Positions 22,162 through 33,752 of a DNA stretch of 64,000 nucleotides are shown here, in pieces; within the stretch, counting starts at the first letter, position 1, and every line of letters begins with the position of its first letter. Both the position numbers and the translations under genes were made by a program. The DNA is taken from positions 930,001-994,000 of the forward strand of contig NOKP01000005.1 in assembly GCA_002682825.1 (NCBI GenBank), given 5' to 3'. Below the pieces are notes generated by a model that did not search any database, was not told the origin of the DNA, and saw only the letters and a program-made list of their open reading frames with translations. The stretch is from Neonectria sp. B-13. Its lineage: Eukaryota; Ascomycota; Sordariomycetes; Hypocreales; Nectriaceae.

Positions 22162-23289
22162 AGCGTTGGTGAGTTCGGGGAGAAGTGGGTTTAGTAAGAA
22201 AACTCGTTGACTTTTGCTGTTTACGCGGGAGAGGGGATGATGGAACGGATCTTTATACCCCGCTCTGAACTTTCTTTGTAGGCATTCAAGATCAGACTTT
22301 TGATGTAGTTAGAGTGGCTGGTGTGGGAAATGATTAGTTTTAGTCTTGTAATTGTAAACGAAGACACAGTGCTTCTCTAGACTCGGAATACCCCAGTCAG
22401 ATCGAAGCCGGGCGGTGGACTTACGCGGGGTTCGATTTCCTCCGTTGACGCAGGCTGGCAGAGACTTGACCCGCAGAGCCCGAAAGGAAAAGTCGAATGT
22501 AGCCGTGGTTCTGGGTCTTCTGTGGCGGTGTTCCGGGGATTATTCTGCATTATATCGTCAACGCGGCTATTCAAGCGTGTAGCTCTCATCCACAACCGCT
22601 CGCATCTCGGCGGCAATGCCAGCATAGAGAACGGACTAGGCCCCCGTGGCGTCACCGGGCGTCTGGTCGACGACGGCTCACAGCGTACCCGCGACGGCGA
22701 CCTGAAGGCCATACAACTCCTCAACGCTGAGCTGACCCTACCGCGACCGTCCTTACGGACCATAATGTCCATAGTGTGATGTTAAGGACTCTATAATAAT
22801 CTCAGTTGACGCTCTCGATGCCCGCACAGGTCGTGACATTTGTCTCTTGTTACTAATTTTTATTGACTGCTTAGGCAAGGCCATTCTAGGACTTCTCTCA
22901 GGGGGCCAAGGCCATGTTCGGCTGGGAGTCACAGGCCGAGTACGGTGAAAGCCTTGCCCCGATGCGCAGGGATGACATGCATCATGGTAACACCGTCTTC
23001 TTTCGCACTCGTATGGCTGAATCTCCCATGCCCTTCCCGGCGGTACCTTGGGCTACCGAGGTGCTCAAGGACTGTGCCAACCTCCGAGGTCAACTCATCG
23101 AGCCAGGCTATGGGAACGGCCCGGGTCCTTGTGTAATCGCCACACACGATACACTAGACCCATCTCTGTCAAATCAAATGAACATGCCACTCACCCACTT
23201 CTGGGGATATGGCCAGTGACTCGACCCCCCACCAGCCAGTCCTGCCCTCGGCCCTATCATGTCGCCTCTGCAGGCTATATCCTTAGACC
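22162..23289. other. Intergenic, no supported gene
   Basis: Two opposing open frames (22377-22779) and one at 22914-23219 have no family resemblance. The latter starts with ATG and contains 'DMHHGNTVFF', but I cannot assign it. It may be coding debris. Confidence 0.35.
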
Positions 23290-23384
23290 GAACTAAGTAA
23301 CTAAACCCCTCTACCCTATAGGGCCTTAAGCATAAGTATAATTATTAGAAGGGTTAGTTAAATGCTTAGAAGCACTGGATACTA

Positions 23385-23418
<34 letters not shown>

Positions 23419-23913
23419 CTAATAACTTACTTAATAAGCTTGATAGATTCTATAAGGCAAAGCTTAAGGTTATAGATAGTCCTATTAGATAGTAGTATAA
23501 GAAGAAAAGCAAATAACTAATACTATTATAGCTTGCCCTTAATATCTTAGCTATACTAGTAATAGCTATTAACTATAAAAGGGTCTTTAGTCTCTTAAAG
23601 CCTATAATAACCTTATAGTATTAGTTAATGTATTTAAAGACCTTTAAGTTCTTATAATAACTTAAGAATTAGAGCTAAACTTATAGTATACAGTTAAATA
23701 ACCTCCTTATAGATCCTATTAGAAAAGAATACTATAAGGACTATAGTAAGCCCAAATAATGCTTAAATAGGGTTAATTTGGGTCAGAAAGCTACTCCTAC
23801 TGTTACATTAGGTTAAATTATTAAGTTAAATCAAGTAAGTCAAGTTTAAGTAAGTTAGGGCTTCTGAGGAGTCACGTAAGTCAAGTTGGGGGGGCCAACT
23901 TGACCTACTTGAC
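23290..23913. mobile_element. AT-rich, RIP-like element remnant ending in a TCAAGT-rich inverted repeat
   Basis: The composition drops abruptly to AT-rich sequence with few CA/TG dinucleotides from 23290 to about 23830, and it contains a (TAG)n run. It ends with repeated TCAAGTAAGTCAAGTT motifs and a hairpin whose arms are AAGTCAAGTTGG and CCAACTTGACCT around a G-run (about 23878-23910). This end abuts the alcohol dehydrogenase fragment directly, as a transposon terminus would. No transposase is recognisable. Confidence 0.4.
23385..23418. repeat. (TAG)n microsatellite
   Basis: An uninterrupted TAG trinucleotide run of about 11 units inside the AT-rich remnant. Confidence 0.9.
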
Positions 23914-24162
23914 TTGACGGCAGCGCTGGTCGGGGTTGTCAACGAGCCTCTAACTATCGAACCGTTGGATATTATCTTCAAGCGATACATCATTAAGACG
24001 GCGTGCAACGGAACTGCCGGAACGCTGGAAGAATGTGTTGGCTTCAGCGAGGAACATAACATCAAACCCCTCATCGAGTTCATAAAACTGGAAGATCTTC
24101 CACATGCGGTGGAGATGATGGAAACCGGCAAGCACCGAAAACCCGTCTGTGTTAAATTCTAA
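23914..24162 (+). pseudogene. 3' fragment of a zinc-type alcohol dehydrogenase (MDR)
   Basis: The frame 'VGVVNEPLTIEPLDIIFKRY...TLEECVGFSEEHNIKPLIEF...LPHAVEMMETGKHRKPVCVKF' is the C-terminal end of a medium-chain, zinc-dependent alcohol dehydrogenase, with a proper stop at 24160-24162. The N-terminal catalytic domain and the Rossmann glycine motif are absent. Upstream the match ends exactly at the transposon-like inverted repeat. It is therefore a truncated gene end of about 80 codons. I found no matching 5' half on the far side of the AT-rich remnant. Confidence 0.75.
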
Positions 24163-25383
24163 GCTACTGCTTCTTTCAAAGGACGATTGGCACAAAGTTC
24201 TTCCGTCAAGTTGTGATGAAGCATCGCATTTGAAAAGTGGAACATCCGGCGGCCAACAATCAGAGCAGATAGCTCAATACAGTACATGCATTACCCTCAG
24301 TGTCACCAAAGTCCGTTCGTTGATCCAAATTCTGTGACGTATAGAGTAATCCCTGATCGGTGTTCGATTAACACCTTAGCTGTAGAGCCCTCGGTTCGGG
24401 CTTGCCGAAGGCAGCCCTTTGTACCAGTCATGGCTCCTGCCGTAGTTTAGGCAGAGGTTGGGTGCTAGAAGCCAGATCTGCTGAACCAAGTAGTCAGAAC
24501 CACGATCGTAGCCGGCCGTGGGCCTGGGGGTTTAAGGCCTGGCTTTCCGTTCACTGTCCAGAATTCCTCTTTGTTGTATGTTGATGGTTGGGCCCGGCAC
24601 AACGTGCGCACCCTTGGCGATGGCTTCCTCGCCCATCAATGCTCCGATCTAGGACGGCAGCTCGTCATCTCAGGTTGCGCCGAGACAGTAGTGTTGATGC
24701 CCAGACTGAGGAAGGTAAGTGGTACGGGATTAAAATCCGTGAATGAAGAGCCCGACGAGAAAACGAACATGCGAATTCCTGAAATAGAAAACAAAATGTC
24801 TTGTCTATACCAATGGCGTTATAGAGTCAGTTGATTCAGCATCCACGTAGATTGAATGATTGCCTGAGCTGGTGATATCAGGCACAGCTACGGATACACA
24901 GATGACAGCTCACTTATTTCCGCGTCTCAAAGAACCGCAGAGGCAAGCCCTTCCTACGGAGGTTAGAGCCGAAACTCGTTACGACAGACAAGCACCCTAG
25001 TAAGAGCTTTGCAAGGTAATCAGGGGTCTTAGAGTGGGCGGACCGGATCCACCGCCTACCGGGGAGTCTCGGAGGGTCCCCATACGCAGACCATCGGGAG
25101 CTTCTCCGATGTTTCCGATGTTTCCGACATTTGCCAAAACGGGCAAGGACGGAAATGTTGGATGGCAGAACGGCTTAGCACCGAAGGTTCGACGCATCCG
25201 AGCTCCCTGGCTTGGATTCCCTAGCCCCATCACGCTTCACCTGGCATGCTGGAACCCGTGGCCATGAACCCAGACCCAACGCCATCAGTAGTAATCATCA
25301 TCTGCCCTCAAGCAAGAATGGGAAGAGTTGAAGGTCTAGCAACGGTGTTGCCCTCATATTCTATTAGCTACATCTACCCTAGT
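24163..25383. other. Intergenic, no supported gene
   Basis: No coding signal is convincing on either strand. The segment holds a small tandem array (CCGATGTTTCCGATGTTTCCG near 25108) and one copy of the decamer CGGGGAGTCT at 25060-25069. Confidence 0.45.
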
Positions 25384-26543
25384 CTAATTGAACACATCTT
25401 GCGGAAACAAAGCCCCCCCTCTCTGCCGAACGCCATCCGTGAGCTCGAAAACCCTCAAAGTCTCGCTCCACGGCATTGTATCACTCTCCAGCTTTCCGTC
25501 GCGGATGTCGCGCGCCACGGCGTCGGCTTCAAAATAGAACCCGTGGCCCGCGTGCGAGAATTCGTACTCCTTTGGCTTCAGCTTAGTGTCTTTCGGGATG
25601 ACAGTGAACTTGCCAGGCACCGAAATAATACCCTCGATCAAAATCACGCCGTCTGATCCTTCAATCCGTGTGAACGTGTCGTCTGTTTTGGCTTTCGTGG
25701 TCGAGGTGACAATGCCCTGACGTCCAGTCTCCGGGTAGTGCAGTATCAGAGACGTCGCCACGTCGATGCCCTGGCTGATGGTTTGGGCGGAGAAGACATC
25801 TGGCTTGGCAGCCTTGTCTCCAATGGCATCATCCAGGAGTATTAGACCCCATGTGATAGCATAGATTCCAAGTTCGAGTAGAGATCCTGCTCCAAGTGTC
25901 GGATCTTTCAGGCGTGAACCATCGGGGAGGCTTTCGAGGTCCAGGTCCAAACCAGCGTCGCAGAAGACCCGATGGACATTTCCAATTGCTTTGTCCTGGT
26001 GAACGACCTTGCGAAGTTCCTGAACAATAGGCAGAAATCGTGTCCACAAAGCTAAGTCTCTCGTTGAGCCAGAATCACATGATAACGACCGGGTGTCTTA
26101 CCTTCCATGACGAAGACCTTTTTCGCTCGAGCAAGCTCAAAGACCTCTTTGGCCTCGTGAGCGTTCAGGGTAAATGGCTTCTCGCACAGGACATGTTTTC
26201 CGTGGCTGATTGCTGCGATGCATGCGTCCTTGTGGAAAGAATGTGGCAGCCCAATATAGACGATGTCTACCTCTAGGTCTTGGTAGACTTCGGCATAAGA
26301 CCCATAGGGCGAAGCAGTGCTTGTGGGAGCGAATTTTTGGATAAAATCCTCGGCCTTTTGTTTGGACGAGGCTCCAATTGCTTGCACAGTGTGGCGAGCT
26401 TTTTGGTCATCGCGAGAAAGAAGCAGGTCACCAACGAACCAAGACGAGACCAGCCCAGATCCTACATCGCGTAAGTTACAGATTCATCATTGCACCTTTT
26501 GATACGTACCAATAATGCCCCATCTCAGAGTGGGCAGTTCCAT
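25384..26543 (-). CDS. Gfo/Idh/MocA family oxidoreductase (dihydrodiol/sugar dehydrogenase-like)
   Basis: An NAD(P)-dependent oxidoreductase of the glucose-fructose oxidoreductase family, close in layout to fungal dimeric dihydrodiol / D-xylose dehydrogenases. Three exons: MELPTLRWGIIG (ATG at 26543), an intron near 26508-26469 that completes the Rossmann motif 'GIIGSGLVSSWF', and a second intron near 26103-26054. The cofactor-domain signature 'HGKHVLCEKPFTLNAHEAKEV' contains the EKP motif with its conserved Lys. The C-terminal sheet domain includes 'GAGSLLELGIYAITWGLILL', which holds the family's GxxxDxGxY-like block with Leu-Glu-Leu-Gly-Ile-Tyr. It ends 'GGALFPQDVFN'. It is followed upstream by a DUF1080 gene in the same orientation, so a role as the sugar-oxidising partner of that protein is a reasonable inference. 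The gene is intact. Confidence 0.87.
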
Positions 26544-27248
26544 GTTGGGAGTAGTCTCGACTGTTGAGAGATGTGACATTAGAAAACGAGATGTATTTCA
26601 ACACGGTAGTCCAAAGAAGGGTCAATGTGACTTATTATAGGGTGCTTTGTAGGGTAGTCTAGAATAGTAGGACAGAGGTCCAGTCCACTTGCCGGGGAGT
26701 CTGGCTGTCGCACTACTCGATGCGGCTGACAAAGTAGTCAGACATGCATCGCACTAGGCATTCCCGCCTCAACCACCCAGAAGGCGGAGCCTGCCGAACT
26801 TGGGCCGAAAACGGGGAGGTCTTGATCTTGTTCGGATACGGGGAACCCCGTGTCGGATACCGGGTCTTCTCCGCCAGCCCCGGATTCTGGGGAACCCCAA
26901 CGCCACAAGCAGACGCTTGGAGCCCAGACTCAGACTATGTACGGGATAAAACTTTACCTGAGGGCTGGAGGAGGTTGACAGCGACGTGATAAATGTAGAC
27001 TGGATCAACAAAACGGACGGCCGCAAAAAGTGCTTATTCTTTTCCGAGTAGTTTGATGATGGATATGTTTGCATTTAGATAACCCGTGCGAGCTTGTCTT
27101 TAAAAAATCTATAGGCTACGTTTGCAGATTAAAGGGCAGGTAGGTCACGGCAGTATGAATCCCGCATGGCCTCATATATGACAGACTTTTGCAGCATCAT
27201 AGACATTATAGTTGGCACATCTATTTTCTCTGCTAAACCCACTGCCCA
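26544..27248. promoter_or_regulatory. Intergenic promoter region with CGGGG inverted repeat
   Basis: No gene is present. It includes a decamer CGGGGAGTCT at 26693-26702, about 150 bp upstream of the oxidoreductase start, and an inverted repeat ACGGGG-AA-CCCCGT at 26838-26851 within several CGGATAC elements. These are candidate zinc-cluster or stress-factor sites by appearance only. Confidence 0.4.
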
Positions 27249-28112
27249 TTAATTCTTACCAAGATCCTTAATTCTCACGTTCTTCCACCTACACTGCGAT
27301 CCAGGTCCCCAACGCCCCTCACCCAGCCAGCTGTCATTGTCGTGTACCTCGAAAGCGATATGGCCAGAGGGCCCGAGGACATTGGCGATGTCCTTGGGGT
27401 TGTAGTCGGGCCAGGACAGAGTCTCGAGGTTGAGCTCTGCGATCTTGAGTCCGTTTACCCACGTGGTGACGGTCGGCAAAGCACCACCAACACATCGAAT
27501 GCGGAACGAGTTCCAGTCGGCCCACTTCCAGGTCTTGATGAAGTCCTGGGGGTCGCACGCGTACGACAGGATGTCGACCTTGTCTTGGGTAAGAGGCTCG
27601 GTGGTGGTGTCCGGGCTCTCGAGTTTCAGGCCGATAGGCTTGCCATTCTCATCCTTTTCAACATCGACGGCAAAGTTTATGCCGTGGAAGCCGGCGATGG
27701 AGTTGCCGTAGAAACCACCAATGTTGCCGGACTTGCGATGGTCGATGAGCACCTGGATGCCCTCGATGGAGTCGCGGTTTCGTCGGATCATGACACCCGT
27801 ATCGGCGGGCCAGTCAGGCTTGGCATCAAATGCGAGCTCAAACTCGCCAAATGCTTGCTCGCTGACGAGGTAGCCCCCGTACGTTGGGGTTTCCTGCTCG
27901 CCGATGGTGACCCCATCCTCTACATACCATCTAGCGAGGTACTTTTCGGCGTTTGGAGGGATCTTCATGTTGAGCTTATCGAGGTACTCTAGGATGTGCT
28001 CTCCGCCTGGGTAGCGCCAGCTCTGGACACGGGGAACAGAACGCCAGCCATCTAAGGTCTTGCCGTCGAAAAGCGGCGTAAAGCCATCTTCGGAGAATGT
28101 TTCAATGCTCAT
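27249..28112 (-). CDS. 3-keto-disaccharide hydrolase domain protein (DUF1080, PF06439)
   Basis: A single-exon gene of 287 codons that begins with the family hallmark 'GFTPLFDGKTLDGWRSVP' and continues with 'GYLVSEQAFGEFELAFDAKP', 'DTGVMIRRNRDSIEGIQVLI', 'DWNSFRIRCVGG' and 'VTTWVNGLKIAEL'. It ends 'GRWGPGSQCRWKNVRIKDLG', the usual jelly-roll (concanavalin-like) end. In bacteria this domain is associated with hydrolysis or elimination of 3-keto-glycosides produced by sugar 3-dehydrogenases. There is no signal peptide, so it is probably cytosolic. The nearest neighbour in the same orientation is a Gfo/Idh/MocA oxidoreductase, the class that supplies 3-keto substrates in bacteria. The gene is intact. 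Fungal members are little studied, and the activity is inferred from the family. Confidence 0.87.
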   Translation of the reverse strand: MSIETFSEDGFTPLFDGKTLDGWRSVPRVQSWRYPGGEHILEYLDKLNMKIPPNAEKYLARWYVEDGVTIGEQETPTYGGYLVSEQAFGEFELAFDAKPDWPADTGVMIRRNRDSIEGIQVLIDHRKSGNIGGFYGNSIAGFHGINFAVDVEKDENGKPIGLKLESPDTTTEPLTQDKVDILSYACDPQDFIKTWKWADWNSFRIRCVGGALPTVTTWVNGLKIAELNLETLSWPDYNPKDIANVLGPSGHIAFEVHDNDSWLGEGRWGPGSQCRWKNVRIKDLGKN

Positions 28113-29296
28113 AGTGAGGAGCGTTTTCTGGGTGATGGCGGTTTTCGAATTTGAATTGAGGTATGGGAAGAGAAGCGGAATTGGATATCTAAGGCCAACT
28201 CAGTCGCATCTTATCGGCCGTGAGAAGCTCTTAAAACCCGGCCATTATGGCTCTCGGCTCCGCATCGGATCGAGAGGGGCATCCGTAGTCGCTGAAGAGG
28301 AACATGGGTTCCGAGCTGCCGGGTCACGAGTCTGTTTCCCGAGACTCCCCGTGAACTAAACTAGCCCAAATCCTTCACCCCGCCGGGGCTTGGCTCCCTG
28401 TTCATCCCATGACGCGCACAACTCGCATGCCTTAGCAATGTAGACGTGAACAATTTCGCAACCATCCCCAGCGGCCTCACTATCGGGCGGTCGGCAACTA
28501 CCCGATAACGTGTCCGAGATATCCACTTCGGCCTAGATAGGGATCGACGGCAGCCCGGAATCGGCGAGTCGGGGAGCAAAGAGACGTGCTCCGACCCGGG
28601 CCAGGGATGCTTCATACCCCAGGAAAAGAGCATTGTATGCCTGCTAGGTTTGCCGACAGAGAAAGAGTGGCGCCGTCTGTACCCACGAATTTATCACTCA
28701 AGCGTTGTATTCGTAAGGGTCAACATTCCTATGGCATTCGAGGACATGGCTGACTCTGCCAAGGTACAACCCTGCGAACCACATTCTTTTGGACCGGATC
28801 AGCTACGCCGTGTCTCTCTTGAGACCAAGAATACCACTCCCACTAGCAATAGCTTGCACCCACGCCTGCGTCGGAACAATGCCAAAGTAGTTCAACACTT
28901 GAACGGCCAATTGACCCTGATATCAACGGCGCATCAGGGAAGATTGGCGTCGCTGTGTTGAGATGGCAATTAGCATAATCGACTTTGCGGAAAAGAAGCC
29001 ATCGAACTTGAAAGGCTAGCCAGACTCCTTCGTACTGTCTATGAAGAAGCCGATGATTCTAGTCAGGCATTTATTTAAGAGTTTCTGAGACAGCCCAGGA
29101 CCTTCTACGATATTTGACCTTCTCCCAAGACAGGTGTTGGTACGCAGGGTTGTTGGCGTCACAGGCATCCAGTATTAAGATACTTGTGTTTTAGCTAAAC
29201 TTAAACCAACTATCTTTATAAAGAAACACATACTGTAATTTAAGAATAGTATTCCCAAGTCCATTTTATACCTTAACTTTCTGGGCATCTAAATCC
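28113..29296. other. Intergenic; promoter of the DUF1080 gene
   Basis: No supported gene. The reverse complement of the decamer CGGGGAGTCT lies at 28342-28351, about 230 bp upstream of the DUF1080 start. The segment from 28380 to 28640 is GC-rich with several CGG/CCG triplets. The part from 29160 to 29296 is the AT-rich 3' flank of the SDR gene. Confidence 0.45.
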
Positions 29297-30598
29297 TTAA
29301 ACTTCATAATTAACAAGACGCATCTTATGCCACTCAGGGTTACCAGCACTTTTCTCTGCAATAGCGGCAAGAGTCTTAAGGTCCTTACTTCCGTCTACGT
29401 AACGGCCCTTGTATGGGTCTGCCTTATCCGACGTTGCAAGCCAAACACAGAAGCCACCCGGCAGACGGGCGTTACCAGGAATCTCAAGGTCGGGGAAATT
29501 AGTGGCGGTGGTCTCAGTCAAGATAGAGCCTTGGTGTGCGGGAAGCCATGTGTTAGTCAAGAATATTGAAACGTCCGAGAAGACTGGGATGGATAGGATT
29601 GGGTTACCTGGGTGAAGTGCGAACGCGCGCAGGCCATCCGGGCCATGATCCCAGTCAAGAGCCTCGGTGAGACTACATGGGTCAGACACAAATTCACTCG
29701 TCGTGCGGGTCGTTAGGGAACTCACCGGTTCAAAGCACTCTTCGTGCCTTGGTAAACACTAGTGGAAGCGAATCCTTGGTTAGATTGGTCCGATCTACGC
29801 AGTAATAGTCAGCGTAGTCCAGTGGCAAAACAGTAGGGGCGGAGTTCACGTTGTGTTGATGATGGTCAAGCCCTTCACGTCCCCATCACGGTTGCGGATC
29901 GCGCCACGCGACATCAGGTATGAGCCCTTCACAATGGTTTCCTGTCAGAAGTGTCAATGCATTAGCTCGGCTTGGTGGATTGGGGTCGCTGTCCGCGCAT
30001 TCACTCACCCAGAGATCCCACCACGCTTTGGGATCAGTGTCGCCGATTTTCTCAAAGGCTCCGGCATCGACTCGTACTATCACACATGGGTTACACAGGA
30101 TTCTTATGCATTTTTATCAAAAGACACAGATCAGAGGGCGTACCCATGTTGTTGACGACGACGTCTACCCTGAGCGGGTGCTTCTTGAAGTTCGCCCAGA
30201 ACCTGTCCACATCTTCGGTGTTGCCAACGTCGAATCCAGAGGCGGCCACAATCTCGGGCTCCAGCCCATGAGGCTTGCAGGCGGCAAGAATGTCGGCCTT
30301 TGCCTTCTCGCACTTGTCCTTCGACCGAGCAACGATGTGGAGCGACGCGGCACCAGCAAGGCAAAAGGCTTCGGCGATGGCCTGCAGCAGCATCGTTAGC
30401 AGTGGCTCCAAGGAATGAAGCTAGGATAAGGATTCGACAAACTTTTCCTATCCCTCCAGAGCCTCCCGCGACAACGACAGTCTTTCCCTTGAACGAGCCC
30501 TTGAGGTCCTGGAGGGGGTCGATCTGGGGGTAGACGTCAAAATGCTCCATGTTTATGAAGTGGTCCTTGGGGACGGGATGGACACGGCTACTAGCCAT
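29297..30598 (-). CDS. Short-chain dehydrogenase/reductase (classical SDR)
   Basis: An NAD(P)(H)-dependent SDR. The ATG at 30598 begins MASSRVHPVPKDHF. The cofactor motif 'KTVVVAGGSGGIGK' precedes the first intron (about 30450-30388). Then come 'AIAEAFCLAGAASLHIVARS' and 'VDVVVNNMG' (the NNAG-like motif). Further introns lie near 30145-30083, 30009-29943 and 29853-29794. The exon after the last of these gives the catalytic 'VYQGTKSALNR' (YxxxK), then 'LTEALDWDHGPDGLRAFALHPG', a short intron and 'SILTETTATNFPDLEIPGNA'. It ends 'WHKMRLVNYEV'. All key motifs are intact once the introns are removed. It sits between the DUF1080 gene and the permease, in the same orientation as both, so a role reducing or oxidising a pathway sugar is possible. 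The substrate is unknown. Confidence 0.83.
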
Positions 30599-31800
30599 CT
30601 TGGGCAAATGGTGTATGGACGAAACAGAGGTCGGGCAATCTGCGAGGGGAAGGGGAATGGGTGGGAGGCGATGTGGACTGCAATATTGTTAGAGCTTCAC
30701 ATCCGCTTGTAGAGAGGCCCTTACTTGTATTAATGATCGCGAATGCTGCGTTTTACCAGCACCAGAAAACAGATCACCGAGCGTCATGTCCAGACTCTCA
30801 CACATTTCCCCGGACGACTAGACTAGACCCGCCATTGTGGAGAAAATGGAGCTATCCCGATTGAATGATGTAGATGAAGGGACAGTCTCGCCGGGATGAC
30901 GGAGAAGCTCCGATGACGGTCCACTTTTTACAAGGGAAATCCGTCAGAGCGTCGGAGTCGGAGTGGGATTGTCGTCTCTGATCCTGTTGGAGCCCTCGTC
31001 GGATGACATCCCTGCATCCGAGCCGGTCCCCAGCACCGAGTGGAATGCCAAGAGCCACCCTGGACCGACGGAACGTTCCTGTCCGTAGTATTACCGGTCG
31101 GCGAAGATGCCGTGGTGAGTGTTGTGGTGGCATCCATGAATTAATTTGCCTCCCTGCTCTGCTCGATTGGGTTCATGAATACATACGTTAGTGTAACGTA
31201 GGAGCCTCAGTGAAGGGGCCCTGGACTTCCTCCATATTATGGACTAGGGAGAAGTGACCTATCTCGGTATGTCATATACGCCAGCTTGGGTCACTCCTGC
31301 CAATATATGCCCCAGGGCTTATGGCAAGACTCTTTTCTCTGTTCACCAGGGCCGATGGAACCTAACGTTGCGCGAGTTTAAGAGAAATTTTATCCCTGTA
31401 GCCCGCCACTTCGGCATAGCGCTTTGTCCTTTTGATGTTCTTTGAGGTAGCCAATTGCAAAGCGCAAAACTGCTCGAGGCGCAAAAAAGGCCAATGGCAA
31501 AAGTTGCAGTAGTAAATAAAGTGAGGAGGTTCGTAAGGTTAGTGAAACGTTGGAGAAGGTAGCTTCTAAGTATGGAATGAAGAGTATCCAGCAAATAGCC
31601 ATCTCATACAGAATGTAAAGACAAGGAGCATCTTCCCACTAATTAGCAGGTGCGAGATTGAGTATTTGTAGGATAGTATCAATAATTTGAGTATTTAACC
31701 GACAGGTGAATGTCGACTTCAATTTCCAACAAGATAGCACACAGAATAGTAATAAGCCTCGAACATCCCAGCTAGAAGAAGCCACCAATGCTTGGTCTCC
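30599..31800. other. Intergenic between SDR promoter and permease 3' end
   Basis: No supported gene. Short frames at 30852-31191 are low-information and mirror each other across strands. The permease 3' flank is moderately AT-rich. Confidence 0.45.
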
Positions 31801-33752
31801 TTAAACCTTTCCTTCATCTTGGACAATTTCAATACAATCGGCCTTGATGCTCTTTCCATTAACATCGATGACGACTTCACCATTCTGCGCGCGATACTCC
31901 GCAATCTTTTCGGGGAAACAGCGGCAATCGACCTTGGTAGTAAATAGATAATCAATCTAGTCGGGTTCCGCCCGGTATTAGTGTTTGAACTTGCAAGGTG
32001 ATATCTTGAGAGCTGTTGGTTGCATACCTCTTGGAATGAAAGTCCTTTCGTTTCGGGAATGAAAAACCACATCAAGATACAGAACGGAATGCTGAGACCG
32101 AAAAAGATGAAACCGATTTTGGCACCCAGATTCGCGGCGTCGGGGTTGATCAGGTACGGAAGAACGAGAGAAACGACCCATACGCTACAGTCACATGTCG
32201 TTAGTAAAGTGCAAGGAAAGGGATTGGATGTCATACCCGGCCATTTGGCTGAAACCCATGAGAGAGACAGTAGACGAGCGCAGCGGCAGGGACGGCACTT
32301 CGGCACCAAAGGCGAATCCAATGGCGCCGAGCGTGCATTGGTACACTATGGCCCATAGGAAGATGGACACCAAGAACACCCATACGGCAGCTTTGGTATG
32401 GAAGCAGCCAGTTATTCCCATGACTAGGAGCGCAGCGGTCAAGGAGAATGTTCCGGGGATCATGAGCTTTCTCCGTCCAACCACCTCGATGAGTGGGAAG
32501 GCAGCTGCACTAGACAACAGCATCACGCTTGTCAGGACAACGGTGACGGTGAAATAGTCATCGATCTCAAGCAGGGACATGAAATAGGTAATGAATCCTG
32601 GAATATATGTTAGTAAAGCTTCCTTAGAGACAAGGCGCAGAGTTGTCCTCTCTCTTACCCAGAACAAATGTCGAGCCAACACACTGCTGTTCGATCGCAG
32701 GCAGGTTGGCGATAAGAGTACGTCTCAGGTTGGTTGCCCGGAAGCATTGGACGATGGCCGATCCACTCTCAGTCGCAGCAGCCTGGAGGGTCTCGCTGAA
32801 TGCGACGTCCTTTGCAATTCGTTCCATTTCTGCGTCGATCAACGCTTGGTCGTGCGAACCATGAATGCTGTTCAGGGACTTTCTAGCATGTTCGGGCCGT
32901 CCCTTCTTTAGGAAATAGTAGGGAGACTCGGGAAACCACGGATAGAGAACGAGAAGCGGCACTTTTAGGGGTCAGCAAGGGGTAATCGTCTCGATGTTGA
33001 ATGGTGCGTGCGTACCACAAAACGCAAACTGCGTGAGTATAAGAACGCGGTGGGACCATTCACCCTTCATGGTTGAGATGGCTTTGGCAACAATGGCCAA
33101 GAGAAGTTGTCCAAGCACGATGGACGTGTTCATGAGACACAAGTAGAACCCGCGGAGTTCAGGCCGCACGTTCTCGCCAATCCAAACGGGAGAAAGGATG
33201 TAGACAATTCCGAAGCCAATGGCTGCAAAGTTGGATGAGTTTAGTGAACCTGACCCGAGCTGTTGGAGAATCGAGACTCACCGTTCACCAGACGACCGCA
33301 GAGGAAAAGAATCCACTCGGTGCTTGCAACCTGCATGCCGACGCCGATGGATGTAATGACTGCCCCGACCAACAGCGAATGCTTTCGGCCGATCCATTCG
33401 ATGAGTTGGCCGGAGATCAAGATGCCGATGATGTCTCCGCCGCTGGCCGCCGCGGACCAACCCGACAGGTAGTTAGCGGGAATGATGTAACCCGTAGGCG
33501 ATGCAGCAAATTCCCTTCCGTACTCCTTTTGAAAAGAAGGAAGCGTTGCAGCGTTGCTCGAGACGCCCCAGTCGTATCCTAGCAAAGCACGGTGTCTTAG
33601 CAGATGCCGTCGTCTGAAGGTGCGGGCTGCTTACCGAGCATGATTCCTCCCAAGGCGGAGAACAGGGCCCAGGCAGCGAATCTGGGCTGGCGGCGGAGGA
33701 TTCGCCATTTGTTCTCCGGCTGCACCTCTGTCCAATTGGGCGTGAACGTCAT
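31801..33752 (-). CDS. MFS sugar permease, alpha-glucoside/maltose-permease type
   Basis: A plasma-membrane sugar:H+ symporter of the fungal maltose/alpha-glucoside permease group. The ATG at 33752 gives MTFTPNWTEV; the upstream GTG is discounted. Seven exons by eye. The assembled protein shows 'ALGGIMLGYDWGVSSNAATLPSF' in TM1, 'GQLIEWIGRKHSLLVGA' (loop 2-3), 'PWFPESPYYFLKKGRPEHARK' after TM6, 'IEVVGRRKLMIPG' and the C-terminal 'FFIPETKGLSFQE' joined by the last intron (about 32030-31962) to 'IDYLFTTKVDCRCFP'. The ETKGxxxxEIDYLF ending is characteristic of maltose-type permeases. The stop is at 31801-31803. It is divergent from a Zn2Cys6 gene across 440 bp, so pathway-specific regulation is likely. 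The gene is intact. Confidence 0.87.

Noticed and set aside
27342..27992. 216-codon plus-strand frame opposite the DUF1080 gene
   Set aside because: Complementary shadow of a real gene; no motif in its translation.
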